A stretch of DNA of 64,000 nucleotides from Favolaschia claudopus (Eukaryota; Basidiomycota; Agaricomycetes; Agaricales; Mycenaceae), in NCBI GenBank assembly GCA_037176885.1, contig JAWWNJ010000105.1:806001-870000 (forward strand), given 5' to 3'. The translations under genes were made by a program, and so were the position numbers. Below, one piece after another: positions 1-14,819 of this stretch. Numbering within the stretch: the first letter of the stretch is position 1; each line of letters starts with the position of its first letter. The notes beneath the pieces were generated by a model. That model was not told the DNA's origin. It saw only the letters and a program-made list of their open reading frames with translations, and searched no databases.

Positions 1-578
1 AAGGTGTTCTCAACTCTGAATACGCATAATTCTGCTAGTAGAAGCCGCGAAGAAGCTATTGACAGTTTAAGCAAAGGAAATCCAGTTGAAATCGAGAGAA
101 CTTAGGCGATCTCATAATTTTTAATGACGGGAAAGATACTTATCTATATAGCGATTTCAAAATTCGATGAGCTTGGTGTGAGCAGTAATACTTACCACCT
201 GTGGTAGATGAGAAAAGGAGTACGCAAACAACTTTGGTCGGATCAGGTATTGATGCGATGCTCACGCGGCGAATGCGACTCTACCTGGTACCACCATCAG
301 TGAACGGAGGATTTTTGCTGGAGTCCGCTATTCAAGAGCTCCGTATAGCGTACGCTCTTATTCTTCATTGACCCGAATTGGCTCCTGTCACCTCCATAAT
401 AAACCTCCTAGCAAGATGTTGTCAAGAATGTTCGAGTTGTGGGAGAGATCTGAATACTAGATACACGGTCAAAGCTTTGAAATCATGGTCTCTTACAAGA
501 CAACAGTATGGAGAGATTGCGAGTTTGTGATCGTTGACCCACCGTCCAGGTTTCTATCAATACTCCAACGCTCTGGAA
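1..578. other. No gene recognised
   Basis: I see no reading frame with coding character and no RNA gene here. The stretch ends at the left terminal repeat of the element starting at 579. The only open frame (485-670) runs into that element and is judged a chance ORF. Confidence 0.5.
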
Positions 579-1100
579 TACTGTACCATTTCGATCAATT
601 CTCCCTGCCTGTGACCCGTGACCCAAATATTCGAACTTTCGTTTTCTTAAATGCCTCTGGAGGACCGTGACACCTAAAAAAAATTCGTAAATGGCTCAGA
701 ACACGCTGCTTGGCTTGACCACTATCTCCGGAGCATCTACAACCCAGTGGAGAGCAAGAAACGAAGAAAATTGGGTTTGAGCAGAATCCAGTTGATTTCA
801 GGTGTGTTTGCCTGTCAAATAGACGAAAAATGGGCTAAAATGAGGCGAAATTAGCGTTATCTGAACCATTTTCAAGCCTCGAACATCAAAATGGACTTCG
901 GAAAACCATTTGAATCTAAGATTTGATGCACAAAAAGCCTGTGTGAGCGAAAATTTCGATTTTTGGGCAATTTTCGCCGATTTTGTGACTTGATTGGGAC
1001 ATTCATAAGAGGCCTTGGTGACCCGTGACAGGTACGAAAATATTCGTAAAAAATCGGCCCTGTGACGCGTGACATACGAATTGAATGAAATGGTACAGTA
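579..1100. mobile_element. Non-autonomous TIR element (MITE) with TA flanks
   Basis: Positions 579-601 and the reverse complement of 1078-1100 match at 21 of 23 bases. Both ends read TA followed by CTGTACCATTTC, so the element is bounded by TA dinucleotides, the target-site duplication typical of Tc1/mariner-type elements. Inside each end lies a GTGACCCGTGAC-like motif (about 612 and 1019, GTGACGCGTGAC near 1061) beside AT-rich AAATATTCG tracts, so subterminal repeats are also present. No transposase frame is found in the 0.5 kb, hence a non-autonomous copy. The TA duplication is too short to prove insertion on its own; the TIR match is the main support. Confidence 0.65.
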
Positions 1101-1199
1101 CTTATTATCGAGATCTCACCTCCGATATCTACAGACAGGCCTAGGTTGACTACATATCCCTCGCGCTAAGGCGAATTTCGTTTCTAGGTCTCTGTATTG

Positions 1200-1810
1200 G
1201 TTTGAATGTTTCTACGCAGGTCTGCGACTTGGATCTTTAGCTCAATTTTCCCTCCATGCGTTCGAGTTGGAATGGGATTCGGAACAAATCTCCAATCATC
1301 CATGAATCTTTCCCGTCTAGCAATGCACGACGATATCGCAGTTGTCAAACCACCACCTTCGGCCGATCCTCCATTTTCAAATTCACTTGCCTCGCTTGCA
1401 ACACCTACGAATGCGGGAAACGGCCCAACTGGGACCGCGGGCCTGCGCTTTCTTACTTGCTTTATCTGCACCATATCTCACTTCGCTAAAGCTATTCGAC
1501 TGTCGATCGACACCAATCCTAGTCCTTATTCATCTGACATGACGCTGGCTCTCTGGCACTTCTGTTCCCCCTGGTAATCTCATTGTTTACTGGCCTATTT
1601 GGAACCGTTCCGAATCTCACGACAATCGTTCTTCTGGATCGGCAGCCTGACGACGTGCTGATGACAATATGCGCTCGTGGGTACTCGACCCGACAACTTC
1701 AGGAACTTGCATTGTACTTACCCGGCATACATCGACTCCCAGGATGGGCTTGTCGATGCGATAGCAATTGAGCGGAATTTCTCTTGCGGCTTGCTTGCCG
1801 CTAAAGCGTG
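1200..1810 (+). pseudogene. Relic of an LRR/F-box-type gene
   Basis: Short pieces of leucine-rich repeat character appear in shifting frames on the plus strand. Around 1400-1500 the frame reads LPRLQHLRM then LTSLKLFDC. Around 1585-1730 another frame reads VPNLTTIVLL then RQLQELALYLPG. Such spacing is usual in the C-terminal half of Agaricomycete F-box/LRR proteins. Stops and frame changes separate the pieces and I could not join them with introns, so a decayed copy is the likeliest reading. No F-box start is seen upstream because the MITE at 579-1100 lies there. Possible alternative: a multi-exon gene whose splice sites I missed. Confidence 0.35.
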
Positions 1811-2835
1811 TCCGCTCCGGGATGGGATACAATGTTTGGGGGGCGCGCAAGTTCTCCCATTCGATACACTCTCACCGTGGTTACTGGCAGTTTGGTTCGA
1901 ACTTGCACGGCTAATCACATTATCTGGAGAAACTTGTATGTCGACTCAAACTACATCATTACCTATATGCAGTGCTTTACTATTGTGGCTGGTTTTGCTC
2001 ATGGATACCCAGGTTGGCCAATCAATTCCGACCCTTCTACTTCATCAGCCAGCGCTTCATCGACACGAATATTCTCAACGTCGGGGAAGCCAGGAGTCTC
2101 GACCTTTGTGGATTGGTTCCCGCAACTTGAGGTAGACGGTGTCTCTGTTCTCCGACGCTTTCCAAGCTGGCTTGACTGTCTCGAAATGGAGGCTACTTCA
2201 GCTTGCCTTTTGGATTCCCCGTGCTCGCGTCCAAGTCTAACCGCGGCTGCGGCCAGCGCATTGCAGAGCTCACTGTCGTAACCAACACACTGCAGCGTAT
2301 AGGATGGGATGTTCCACAGACCAGAGTCGTAACGCTGGCGGATGTGCACTTGCGTCGGCAGGGATGCTTGGCGACCCCCCGACCTTTGGTTTGCGACCCG
2401 GGAACAGAATATCGTTTTCGACTGTGGACAGAGGAAAAAAGGAAGGTTGAACGCCTCAGTGATTTGTGGAACTATCGGAAAGACAGACCTCCTCGTCAAG
2501 CGTCATCCATTCAGACAATCTCATTTCGTGCCCACTGAACGCACGGGTAATGTATCGCCCATAGTAGGTCCACTGTAACCCGATTTTTCGGTTAACGCAA
2601 TTAATTTTGTTGAAGGTTTCATTGATACTGACTTTGTTTGGCTCTGCTTCAACGATGAGCTCAAAGGGCGACTCCATTTGCAAATTCAATGGATAGAACC
2701 AGTAACCCGGTTGGCACGGTCCTTCGACACGCAGTGGCATTGTATTGGGGGGACGAGGATTGAAATATAATCTATGTTGAAGATGCGTCAATTCGCGAAT
2801 TTTACTTCGGCTTGATCGCTTTCGCTGTAGAATAC
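1811..2835. other. Unassigned stretch with short ORFs on both strands
   Basis: Open frames exist on both strands (for example 1999-2499 and 2456-2845, minus), but none has a recognisable domain, a clear exon structure or a plausible partner. It may hold more of the relic at 1200-1810, or the 3' region of the minus-strand gene that ends at 2836. Confidence 0.4.
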
Positions 2836-3683
2836 TCACTGCCACGGAGTTTTTATCTCGTCCTGCAGTTGTGCGTCACTAGCTTTGGTTTATAGGACGG
2901 CAGGGAGAAGCGGCGACTCACTCGACGAAGTGCACTGGCCAGATCTCTGGCGGACAGAAAGCTAAGGTCGGGCGGGGTTTCATTCAGGAGATAGTCCACC
3001 ATAGGCTGAGCCTTGAACAAATCGACGATTGCTGCTCTGCGCTGCCGGTCCGCCTCGGGTGCTAAAGAGAGAGCTTGCGAATAGGATAGTTGAAGCTATG
3101 GTTGAACATTGGCCATTATGGACACCACCAGTGATTTTTCAATGAGAATATCCTCACTTGAGTGTGTAAGGTAACTCTTTCGGCACCCAGACGCCCTATT
3201 TCTGAGAGGAGGTTTGCGTTTTCTGCGTGGTATGCGTCGAGTTTTTGCTGCATAATTTTCATCTCGTTTCGCGACGACGTGATGACTTCCTGAAGAAATT
3301 TATCGTTTTCCACAATACGCGTCTAAGGAGGGGTATCAGCAATGACCAGCTTACTCATAGCTCGAACGAATGCCGCGTACCTGCAACGTCTCATTTTCTT
3401 GCTTGGCCTCTCGATATTTGAACCCCCAAAATTCAACCACCTCGTTCGATAAATTCGGATGAACCACAATTCCCGCGTCAGACATTTCTGTCGACTGTTC
3501 AAGCGGGGTGGCCGTTAGAGACGTCGCTTTGGACGGGGATGCCTGGGCAGGTTGAAGAAAAAAGGTAGCAGATTGCAAGCGCTTATTTTCTCAACTGCCG
3601 GAGATATGCCGAACTCACACAAGCAGCAGCGTGTACGGAGAGATTTCTGAATTGGACGAACTCGATAAGGTTAACTCTATCAT
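2836..3683 (-). CDS. Hypothetical coiled-coil protein
   Basis: Function is not recognised. From the 3' side the exons are 2836-2862, 2922-3095, 3158-3322 and 3381-3578. All junctions are phase 0 with GT-AG introns of 58-62 nt, giving at least 187 residues. An optional 5' exon (3621-3683, starting MIELTLSSSS) would extend it to 209 residues, but its intron would be only 39 nt, so the true start is uncertain. The N-terminal part is Ser/Thr/Pro-rich. The middle (WGFKYREAKQENETLQ onward, about 75 residues) has heptad-like spacing with many Glu, Lys and Asn, so it probably forms a coiled coil. The C-terminal part has a short helical domain with an LSARDLASALRR stretch. It lies 70 bp downstream of the ABM-fold gene on the same strand. 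Confidence 0.6.
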
Positions 3684-3753
3684 TCCCTTCTGAGCTAGCC
3701 CAAAATTTAAACTTGTCTTCAGTATACAGTCGCAAGTATGAACCCCTTGCACA

Positions 3754-4148
3754 TCATTCCGAAATTCCATCACCAGAATACATTCTTTCAACCTTCGCAA
3801 CTCGAACTTCATAATGCAGATACCACTTCTCTTTTCCTCTTTTCTGCGCCAGCAAATGCTCCAAATTGCGCTTCCAGACCCTGATGCTCTCTTCGTCTTG
3901 CCAGTACGAGACGGTGATTGCAGATCTTAAATCTGTACCTGCGGAGGAAGCTCGCCAAATAAGAAAAAACTTGGGAGGGGAAACACCGTGCCTTCAACGG
4001 GGGAAGAGACGGAGTCGACACCAAGAAAACCAGGCTGTTCTCGCGCCAGCGCGTCCATTTTTGCTGCCATTTCTGGATAGCCGTCTCCTTCTTGTGGCCT
4101 TCGCTTGGAGGTGAATATGACGGCGAAGTGTGGGACGTGGTTTTCCAT
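3754..4148 (-). CDS. Antibiotic-biosynthesis monooxygenase (ABM) fold protein
   Basis: Two exons (4148-3985 and 3925-3754) with a 59-nt GT-AG intron give 111 residues. The protein starts FAVIFTSKR, continues with EMAAKMDALAREQPGFLGVDSV, resumes after the intron with ITVSYWQDEESIRVWK, and ends with an HLLAQKRGKEKWY-type helix. This order (beta strand, helix with PGFLG, ITVSYW strand, W-containing helix) is that of the small dimeric ABM/heme-degrading alpha-beta barrel family. Members oxidise or degrade small molecules, often without a cofactor; no substrate can be inferred here. The donor (GTTTCC) is weak but is the only one I found that keeps frame and the family alignment. A stress-response or quinone mono-oxygenase role is possible. 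Confidence 0.75.
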
Positions 4149-4882
4149 GAACGGGGGAATGGTACAGTATTGAATCTGGTTGAGAAGTGGTGTTCTTGTT
4201 GGGATTTGAGGCGTCAGAGCGAATTGTATGAGTCAAGAGTACAATTGACAAGGATCGTGCATTGATCGCGATGAGAAATTCTTCAGGAGCAAAGCAGACA
4301 TAAAATCGCGACGGAGGTTTCGAAACAAACTGGCAGGGGAGAATATTCGAGCTATCGTCTCGTTCGTTTGCAGCTGGTGGACAATTTGAACGCTATTCGA
4401 CCATTTTGCTCACTTTGAAAAAAACCGCGCCAACTGCCTGTTTGCAACCCGAGTTTGGGACATTTGCTTGGAGCGGGTGAGTTTTGGATTCTCGACAGAG
4501 ATCCCTTGGCTTGGAATAAGACTTTCGATTGCGTAGCTCTTGAGTAGAGGGAGATTGAGGTTGGATCGAGGTAGGATCCAAGCTCGGAATTGGGCGCCCT
4601 TGGGCGCCGGCAACGCGTCACGCTACAGCACTACAAGTGCAAATAGGCCTTACCTTTTGTCCAACCCAAGTCCAACCCATTCTCCCTCAATAGAGCGAAC
4701 CACCAGAGTACGATTGGTTATGGCCGTGGTTCAGGCTTATCTTGGGGCCTAATGACGCGATTATACTGTTTCGAAAACGCGTCTTTCTCCGCCTCCTGTG
4801 TGTTAACTGTCCTTCAAATATCGCAGTACTAGTGGTCCGTTGGCATCGCTGAAATTCGTCCCTTCCAACGAGTCTGACCTAA
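4149..4882. other. Intergenic, divergent promoters
   Basis: This lies between the divergent ABM gene (minus) and the amylase gene (plus). The stretch 4350-4700 has scattered GTTGG/CCAAC and GGCGCC motifs that resemble those in the element at 16973-17309, but I could not find paired termini. No gene is supported. Confidence 0.45.
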
Positions 4883-8302
<3,420 letters not shown>

Positions 8303-9062
8303 TTGCATTATGATTGCATTAATAGAGACCATTTATTGTCTCTGCGATGATGAAATCACTTCGGTCTTCGCTGCTGGCCAGATATCATGTGGGGCCAAGT
8401 TCCGCTTCTTCTCCTGCTGTGAATTTGGACCAGCTTCCGCTTCGTCCGGGTGGCTTGGATGACGTCTGAGAAGTAACTCGGGCCTGGCACCTATGAAGTT
8501 CTTTCAAGTTCTTTCCACCGCCTCCGGGATTTCATGCCTCCGATATCGGAGTATTACAGTGAACGCATATGGTGCAGTCATATCTGCTCGGTGCCCATCT
8601 CTGACGTCTTTAATGTACCTGTGAGCTGTGATTCTGCGAGAAACGTGAAGTTGTGAGCGAATGCTTGTGGACCATATTTGGAAATGTTATTGAGTAACCA
8701 ACCAACTCTCTTCCCACCTACGCGGTCGCTGGTCGAGGTCGGACCGTCAGGCAACGGTCTGCAACGGTGTGATTCTTGTGGTCTGTGTTGAGATCGTAGA
8801 AGGTGCCTTGAAACTCGGAATATTCGACATACAAACGTGTCTAGATCTGCTGCCAGTCTTCGTTTCTCTTTATAAGCCCCGCGAACTCATCATCGCTGCT
8901 CCTCCCTTCCCACGTCCGCCTATACTCCTTGCCTTCTCCCTCCGTGTCTGTCGACTCGCGCTCGTCGTTGTGCTCGCTGCGGGGGGCGACATCAAGCACC
9001 TGCTGAGGTGATAGCCGACAACTCTCTTTGACGGTTTCGACTCGGAACCCGGATCGGTTCTG
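8303..9062. other. Intergenic; promoter of the kinase gene
   Basis: About 760 bp with no supported gene. It should hold the 3' end of the amylase transcript and the promoter of the kinase. A TATA-like CTTTATAAG lies at 8869-8877, about 190 bp before the kinase ATG. Confidence 0.45.
8869..8877 (+). promoter_or_regulatory. TATA-like box upstream of kinase
   Basis: CTTTATAAG in an otherwise GC-rich stretch, 186 bp before the kinase start codon. It would require a 5' leader of roughly 150 nt. The assignment is by motif only. Confidence 0.3.
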
Positions 9063-11428
9063 TTGGGTGGTTTGGGCGATCTCTTCAGCTCTCGAGTCAT
9101 TGGTCGCGACTCGCCCATGGAATATTGTTCCCCACCGTCATCCTCGTCCTCGCTTTCCTCGTCGCCGCGTCTCTCTGGCCTCAGCACGTCCACCTCCACC
9201 TCGCTTTCTTCCGCGTTTTCTGGTTCCGATTTCTCATCTTTGCCTTCTCCCTCGACTTCACCAGCTCCCCGCGAAGCCCCCTCTGAGATCTCCAGCCCCG
9301 GTGCAAAAACACACGCGTTCTTCGCGTCTCCATTCTCCACCCGCCCGCCTTCTCCCCTACCGCAAAGTGCCAATGCGAGCACATCTACGATAACATCATC
9401 TCCTCCCCCGCTTCTGGTCCCACCACGTAACCCTCCGACCACACCACAAGTAAAAAACAAGCGCGATTTTCTACGATTAGATCCGCATCCTGTACGTGTC
9501 GAGGACCTCAGCGCCGGTCCCACTCCGCTACCACCCAATCCCGATGATGAAGCTACACCAAAACTTCCTTCCGTGTTCCCGAAACAGAGTATACCCAATG
9601 AAGAGCTGGCTGTTGGCTCGATATTACGCGCGAGCGCGCCCCCGCGCTCACGAACTGTTTCTACAGACAATTCCGGGTTTCTCGAGTCCGGATCTTGTTC
9701 CCCCTTAACTCAATCGCCGACATCAAAACTCTCGGGACTGCCTGACGCGACCGCCCCGCATACGATGCTGTTCTCGGGTCTGCCTACTTCGTCTGAGAGC
9801 GCCCCGAGGTTGACACTCGAGCCGCCCAGACCATCGGGGACTACCCTTCGACTTACTGCGCCCTTGGGTACCGGGGCATTTTCCAGCGTTTGGCTCGCAG
9901 AGGATCTATCTGATGATCCGCTGGTACTTCGCACTCGTCGCAGCCTCCGTAATCTACGGCGTGAGACGTCATTATCGGTCTCGCGCGCGGGCTCTCTGCG
10001 CAAGGTTCGCGTTCCCGGTGTACGGCCGCTCGGGGCGGGCAAGCGGATGCTCGCGGAGCAAGAGCGCAGCAACACGCCTTCTGGGTCTTCTCCCTCCACT
10101 CTGTCCTCACCATCGAGTTCTACCTTCCCGCAAACCCGTCTTGTGGCCCTCAAAATCACGGCCAGGTCTGCGTACACGCAGTGTTCCGGTCGCGAGCAGG
10201 CTATGCAGCGCGATCGCACGAGGGTGAGCTTTGTGAGGGAGGTTGAGGTGTTGCGGCATATCTCGCATCGGAATATCACGACGCTGCTTACGCATTTGAC
10301 GACTCCGTGCTATCATGTACTCGTTCTGCCGTACGTCTCCGGCGGCGACCTTCTCGGCCTGGTCAACAGTGATGACGCGCACGGGGCGCTCGGGGAAGCA
10401 CTTCTCAAGCGAATATGGTCCGAGTTGTGCAAGGCGGTTGGGTGGATGCATGGTGTGGGGTTGGTGCATCGGGATGTCAAGCTCGAAAGCATGTTTCGTC
10501 CTCTGTTACTTTCAAATTACTTGACTGATGTCTTGTGCCCTTAGACATCCTCCTCACCACGCCTTTCCCTTTTACCAATGGCCCTCCTACCGGACCACTT
10601 GTCAAGTTGACAGACTTTGGCCTCTCGCGGTTTATCGATACCGCGGCGCCATTGTTGAGTACGCGGTGTGGGAGTGAGGCCTACGCGGCGCCGGAACTGG
10701 TGATCAGTGGACGGCGCTACGATGCGCGCGAGACGGATGCGTGGGCATGTGGAGTTGTGTTGTATGGTCTTTGCGCGCGCCGGCTGCCATTTGGCGAAGG
10801 TGCGACATCGAATGATGGGCCTGGTCGCATAGGTCGGGAGGGTGGTGTACGGGAGAGTGCGGCCACGAGGCGGCATTGGCTTATGTGTATTGCGAGAGGG
10901 GAGTGGGAGTGGCCGTCGGTCTCTTCTGCTCACGAAGAACGCCCGGACTTCGAAAATCACACCTCGGCGGATTCGGTGACGACAGTGGTCGCGCCTTCGG
11001 AAAATGGTGACGAGGTGCCAGAGACTAGACCTCAACCTCAACCTCAACCTCAACTTGAACTCAAGGGTCAGCGACTTGTCGAGAGCGAAGGTGCACGACG
11101 CATCGTTTCTCGGTTGCTTGTTAGGGATTCGGCTCGACGCGCCAAGATCAGCGAGCTGTGGGACGATCCGTGGATGGGTGGAACTACGCAGCTGTCCAGC
11201 CCGTCGTCGGTGTCTACTGCGCCCCTGATCAGCTCCGAAGTCGAAACGCAGAGTCCACCTGGCACTGCGTCGCCCGACTCTGACTACTCTGACCATTCCT
11301 CCTTGTACGGGGAGGTCGTAGGATTCGACGATGAAGATTTGGAGGGCGAGGACGAGGACGCAGATGACGATGGACTGCTCCTGGATCAAGAGGGGATCGA
11401 TAGTATTGCGAGGCAGGAGGTGCAATAA
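9063..11428 (+). CDS. Serine/threonine protein kinase (CAMK-like)
   Basis: Two exons (9063-10488, 10545-11428) close in frame to 769 residues. Residues 1-265 are a low-complexity Ser/Pro/Thr-rich region. The kinase domain starts at the glycine loop LGTGAFSSVWLA. The ATP-binding Lys follows in LVALKI only after an unusual Ser-rich insert of about 80 residues. Then come the HRDVKLEN catalytic loop, TDFGLS, an activation loop with CGSEAYAAPE, and the DAWACGVVLYGL helix. All catalytic residues are present, so it should be active. A second insert and a PQPQPQ run sit in the C-lobe before the last helix (LLVRDSARR), and an acidic tail follows. The intron inside KLE-N uses a GC donor (GCATGT). The substrate is unknown; fungal kinases with split N-lobes often act in stress or polarity signalling. 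Confidence 0.9.
11031..11054 (+). repeat. Hexanucleotide microsatellite (CTCAAC)4
   Basis: Four perfect CTCAAC units inside the kinase coding region, read as a Pro-Gln run. Slippage would change length by two residues per unit without breaking frame. Confidence 0.8.
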
Positions 11429-11823
11429 CCCTTGGTTGTATATCTTTTCTCGCACCTCTCGCACGACGCAATTTTGTTTTGCACGTTTTTTTATTGCCTT
11501 TACATATCATGTATCCTACATACCGCACTCATACCAATGACCTGAAGCAAGCATAGAAGGCTGAAGCACGTAGTAATTGAATTTCTGTATCTGTCTGTAC
11601 TACATACTGTTGTAAATCTGCAAAGGAAGATTCATCCGTATTATACGACCTGGGGCGTTCTGGCCGCTGGTGGGGCGGCGTCGGCAACTTACCGGCGAAT
11701 TTGAATGGCACATCACGGTCATCGCACGATCACCTGGTTTGTGACAAATGTTGAACTGTCACAGTAACGCGTTCTTGTTTTCTTCCACAACAACAACAGT
11801 CCTGCTTCCACTCAACTTTCACT
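11429..11823. other. Intergenic
   Basis: Roughly 400 bp between two plus-strand genes. An open frame at 11529-11711 (minus) has no support and is left out. A CAACAACAACA tract precedes the next ATG, probably in the 5' leader. Confidence 0.45.
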
Positions 11824-13143
11824 ATGCATATTGTCTCTACAATCAATAACCAGACAAGGTCGACGGAAGATGTTCCCGTCGTGTTGGTCACTCTGGATGG
11901 GACCAAAAAGTTTCTGCCTCGACCCGAGTCTTATGAGGTACGAGCACGAATTCGTGATTCCTGGCGATCCTGCAGACTCAATATCTGATATTAGGATATG
12001 AAAGAATTAGTACGAGCTCACTACAAAGTTGACGCCCACGCTGGTCTCCAATTTATGGTGTCCACCTTGGATGTGTGCCAAGGAGAAAGTGTCGAGGTGA
12101 CGGAGGCTGCGTATCCTCTGCTCGCGTCGCTGTTGGACAGCGTATCCGTGACTGTGGTCCCAAATGGTACGTTTTTCTATGTGCCTCTTTCGAATCGAAT
12201 CGGGTCTGATCGCGATGTGCAGGACGCGATCAGGCTATCCCAACACCATCCGCGACCCCGCCGCTCCATGCCGATGACGAGGTCGAGGATGACCAAGAGG
12301 AGCTCGACTATCTGGACGAGGCGGAGACCAGTCGAGCGCTCGTTCCCAAACTCGAGTCTGAGGACGAAGAAGTCATCAGAGGAAGCCAGTATGGCGGCGC
12401 CGACGACCCGAATACACTATTCGATGACGACGAAGACGAGGACGATTCTGACCGTGCGCCGCCCGTTATACCCAAGAAGGAGGCGAAAAAACCCGCAAAG
12501 GTCAAAGTAACGCGCGAGGAGGAAGATGAAGATGAAGAAATACCGCAGCAGCGGACGACGAAACGCGAGCCGCCCAGTGCGAAGACAGAGGTCAAAGTGA
12601 AGGCGGAAGTCAAGACACGGGTCTCCCCAAGCAAGGCATCAGCATCACACTCTCCGAGCAAGCCTCGTTCTGCAGCGAACCGTACGCCTTTTCATTTTGT
12701 TTCGCTTTATTCAGACGCCCACTTGTCGCCCAGGTTCGCAAGACGCGGCAGATTCATCTCAAGCACCTGCATCCGAGAAAGACGAACGATTCAAAGTCTC
12801 TATTACTGGTCCTCGACCAGGACAGAAGGCCGAATTCATGACTCGGGGCGGGCATCTCGTGCGTAGGGTCCTGAATGGCGTTTGCAAAACATTCAACCTG
12901 GATATCGATCGGTTCGTCCATTCTCTGTTCGGAGTGTTTATGCATCATCTCATCTCATTTGTTCTGATTCGCAGTGCGAAGTTGATGCTGCGTGTGTCGG
13001 TTCAGGGCGAGGAAGACGACGAGATTGCTTACTTTGAATGCGCTCAAGACGACACGGTTAAGCAGTCGGGTATCAACCCTAATTCGAAGCTTGTGGTCCG
13101 TGTTGAAGATGATGAGGAAGGGGATGAGGAGGAGGAGGATTGA
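11824..13143 (+). CDS. Acidic protein with C-terminal ubiquitin-like fold
   Basis: Five exons (11824-11937, 11995-12166, 12223-12681, 12734-12911, 12975-13143) close in frame to 363 residues. An N-terminal domain of about 95 residues starts MHIVSTINNQ and has beta-rich character (VPVVLVTLDG, LQFMVSTLD). The middle 160 residues alternate long Asp/Glu runs with Lys-rich stretches (PKKEAKKPAKVK), as in nuclear chromatin or histone-binding proteins. The C-terminal 95 residues (FKVSITGPRPGQ, HLVRRVLNGVCKTFNLD, AKLMLRVS, IAYFECAQDDTV, NSKLVVRVED) follow the beta-beta-alpha-beta order of SUMO-like domains, then an acidic tail. The ubiquitin-like assignment rests on secondary-structure pattern only. 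I know no named homologue. Confidence 0.8.
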
Positions 13144-13395
13144 GATGCCAATTCGGAAGGACCTTCATCTGTACATATATTTGGAAGCCACTGCACGGCA
13201 CTGAAACTGTATCCAACGGAATTTTGACTCCCGTACAAGTATGTAGCTGTGCGTGTATAACTGAATTGCTCTGTTTCTTATCTGTTTTGTGGCGCATACA
13301 CGATCGGTCACGGTGTGACACTACGCGTTCAACCTGTCTCAAACCTACCCTGCTCACCCTGTCGGCAGACTGTTACAGCCCTCCCCGACTGTCTC

Positions 13396-14533
13396 ATGCT
13401 GATCGCCCTTGCAGCTGACCGGAAGCGTCTGGCGGAAATTGACCGTAAAATATCCGACCTGGAGCGCTCCCTCGCTGCCCTCAAAACCGCGAAATCGACT
13501 GTCCAAGAGCGACTGGACGCATACCAGTACCCCGTCTTGACATTGCCCAACGAAATTCATCTCCGAGATCTTTATCGACGTTCTCCCGCCGTATCCCGAG
13601 TGCGCAGCATACCTCGGACTCCACTCTCCCCTCAATTTGACGCATATTTGTCGGAAATGGCGGCAAATTGCTCTTGCCACACCTCAATTGTGGCGCGCGC
13701 TGTTGCTGGGTCCAGCAGATGTTCGGCACGACCTACAGGGTGCTTGGCTCAACAGATCTGGGTGCTGCCCGCTCTCTATCGTGGTGGATGACGAATACAA
13801 GTTAGACCAACCCGACGGTCGAGGTGGGGCTCGGAAATTTTTGGAAGCGATCCTTCCTCATCGCAGCCGTTGGGAATATTTGAAATTGGTAACCGAGGAA
13901 TGTGACCTTCCTCTCATACAAGGCAAATGGCCTCTCCTTCGCCACTTGGATCTTTCCCTCGACCATAGTCTACATTTCGACTTCAGTGACGCCCCCTTGT
14001 TACGCTCCGTACGTCTCGAGGTTGTCACGGCTGCCTCCGTCAATCTGCCTTGGACGCAGTTGACATTGCTGCGCATGCATACTATATGTCTCGATCAATG
14101 CATCCCTGTATTCCAAAAGACAACCAATATCGTTCGCTGCGAACTCGACCTGGACGTCGATTCGGAAGTTGACGATATCATGGTGGTGTCTGGTGCCAGC
14201 GTCACATTGCCACACCTGAAAACGCTGAGGATCTCTGCCAGCGACGGCAACGAGGCAATGACGGATTGTCTCAGCTACTTCAACCTTCCTGCTCTTTCCC
14301 GTCTCGAAATCAACGAAGAGCTCTTGTGCCCTGATCCACTCCGCTCGCTCAATTCCTTGATGTTCCGAAGCTGCTGTAAGCTGGAGGACGTTCGTATCGG
14401 TGGCATACGATCCCTCGCAGACGAATCATACCGAGCGGCCTTTCCTTCGATCGTATTCACGTTTGTCTCATCGATTGTCGCGGGCACCGAATGTCAAAGC
14501 GACGAATCTGAGGATGACGACTTGGAGACTTGA
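13396..14533 (+). pseudogene. F-box protein gene with early frameshift
   Basis: Belongs to the family seen at 18078, 25995, 37658 and 44426. It starts MLIALAADRKRLAEID, then a short coiled coil and YPVLTLPNEI. One extra base near 13556-13558 then shifts the frame. The expected continuation (ISEIFIDVLPPYPEC, LTHICRKWRQIALATP) is open in the next frame to 14533. The rest (WLNRSGCCPLSI, LLRSVRLEVV, LPALSRLEI, an acidic end) matches the paralogs. F-box proteins link substrates to SCF ubiquitin ligases. Here the break falls inside the F-box, so without correction no useful protein forms. A sequencing error is possible because the remaining 290 codons are clean. Confidence 0.75.
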
Positions 14534-14819
14534 TCTACAAGAATCATCTTCACCCACATCATGTGTGTTTGAGTTTTCTTGAATTTTCCCTTGCCCTAAC
14601 TGAACACAGGTCAGAGTCGAACCCTGTCTTTGCGGTGGCGAGAGTTTCCATTCCGATCTCCATACCCTCAATCAACTGAGTACAACGAGGACGTTACTAT
14701 TACATGCTATGATACTTAGGAATGACAACGGCTATAGGTCCCTCTGAATCCATCCAACACCCGCAATGAAAAAATAGAAACGGTAAAAATAAACCAAGAG
14801 ACTGAATTTTCGAGCTAGA

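Noticed and set aside
872..1075. 67-codon minus frame
   Set aside because: Falls inside the TIR element and translates its AT-rich subterminal repeats.
14590..14640. GTTCGAxTC-like motif suggesting a tRNA T-arm
   Set aside because: Flanking bases do not pair as a T-stem and no acceptor or anticodon arm is found.
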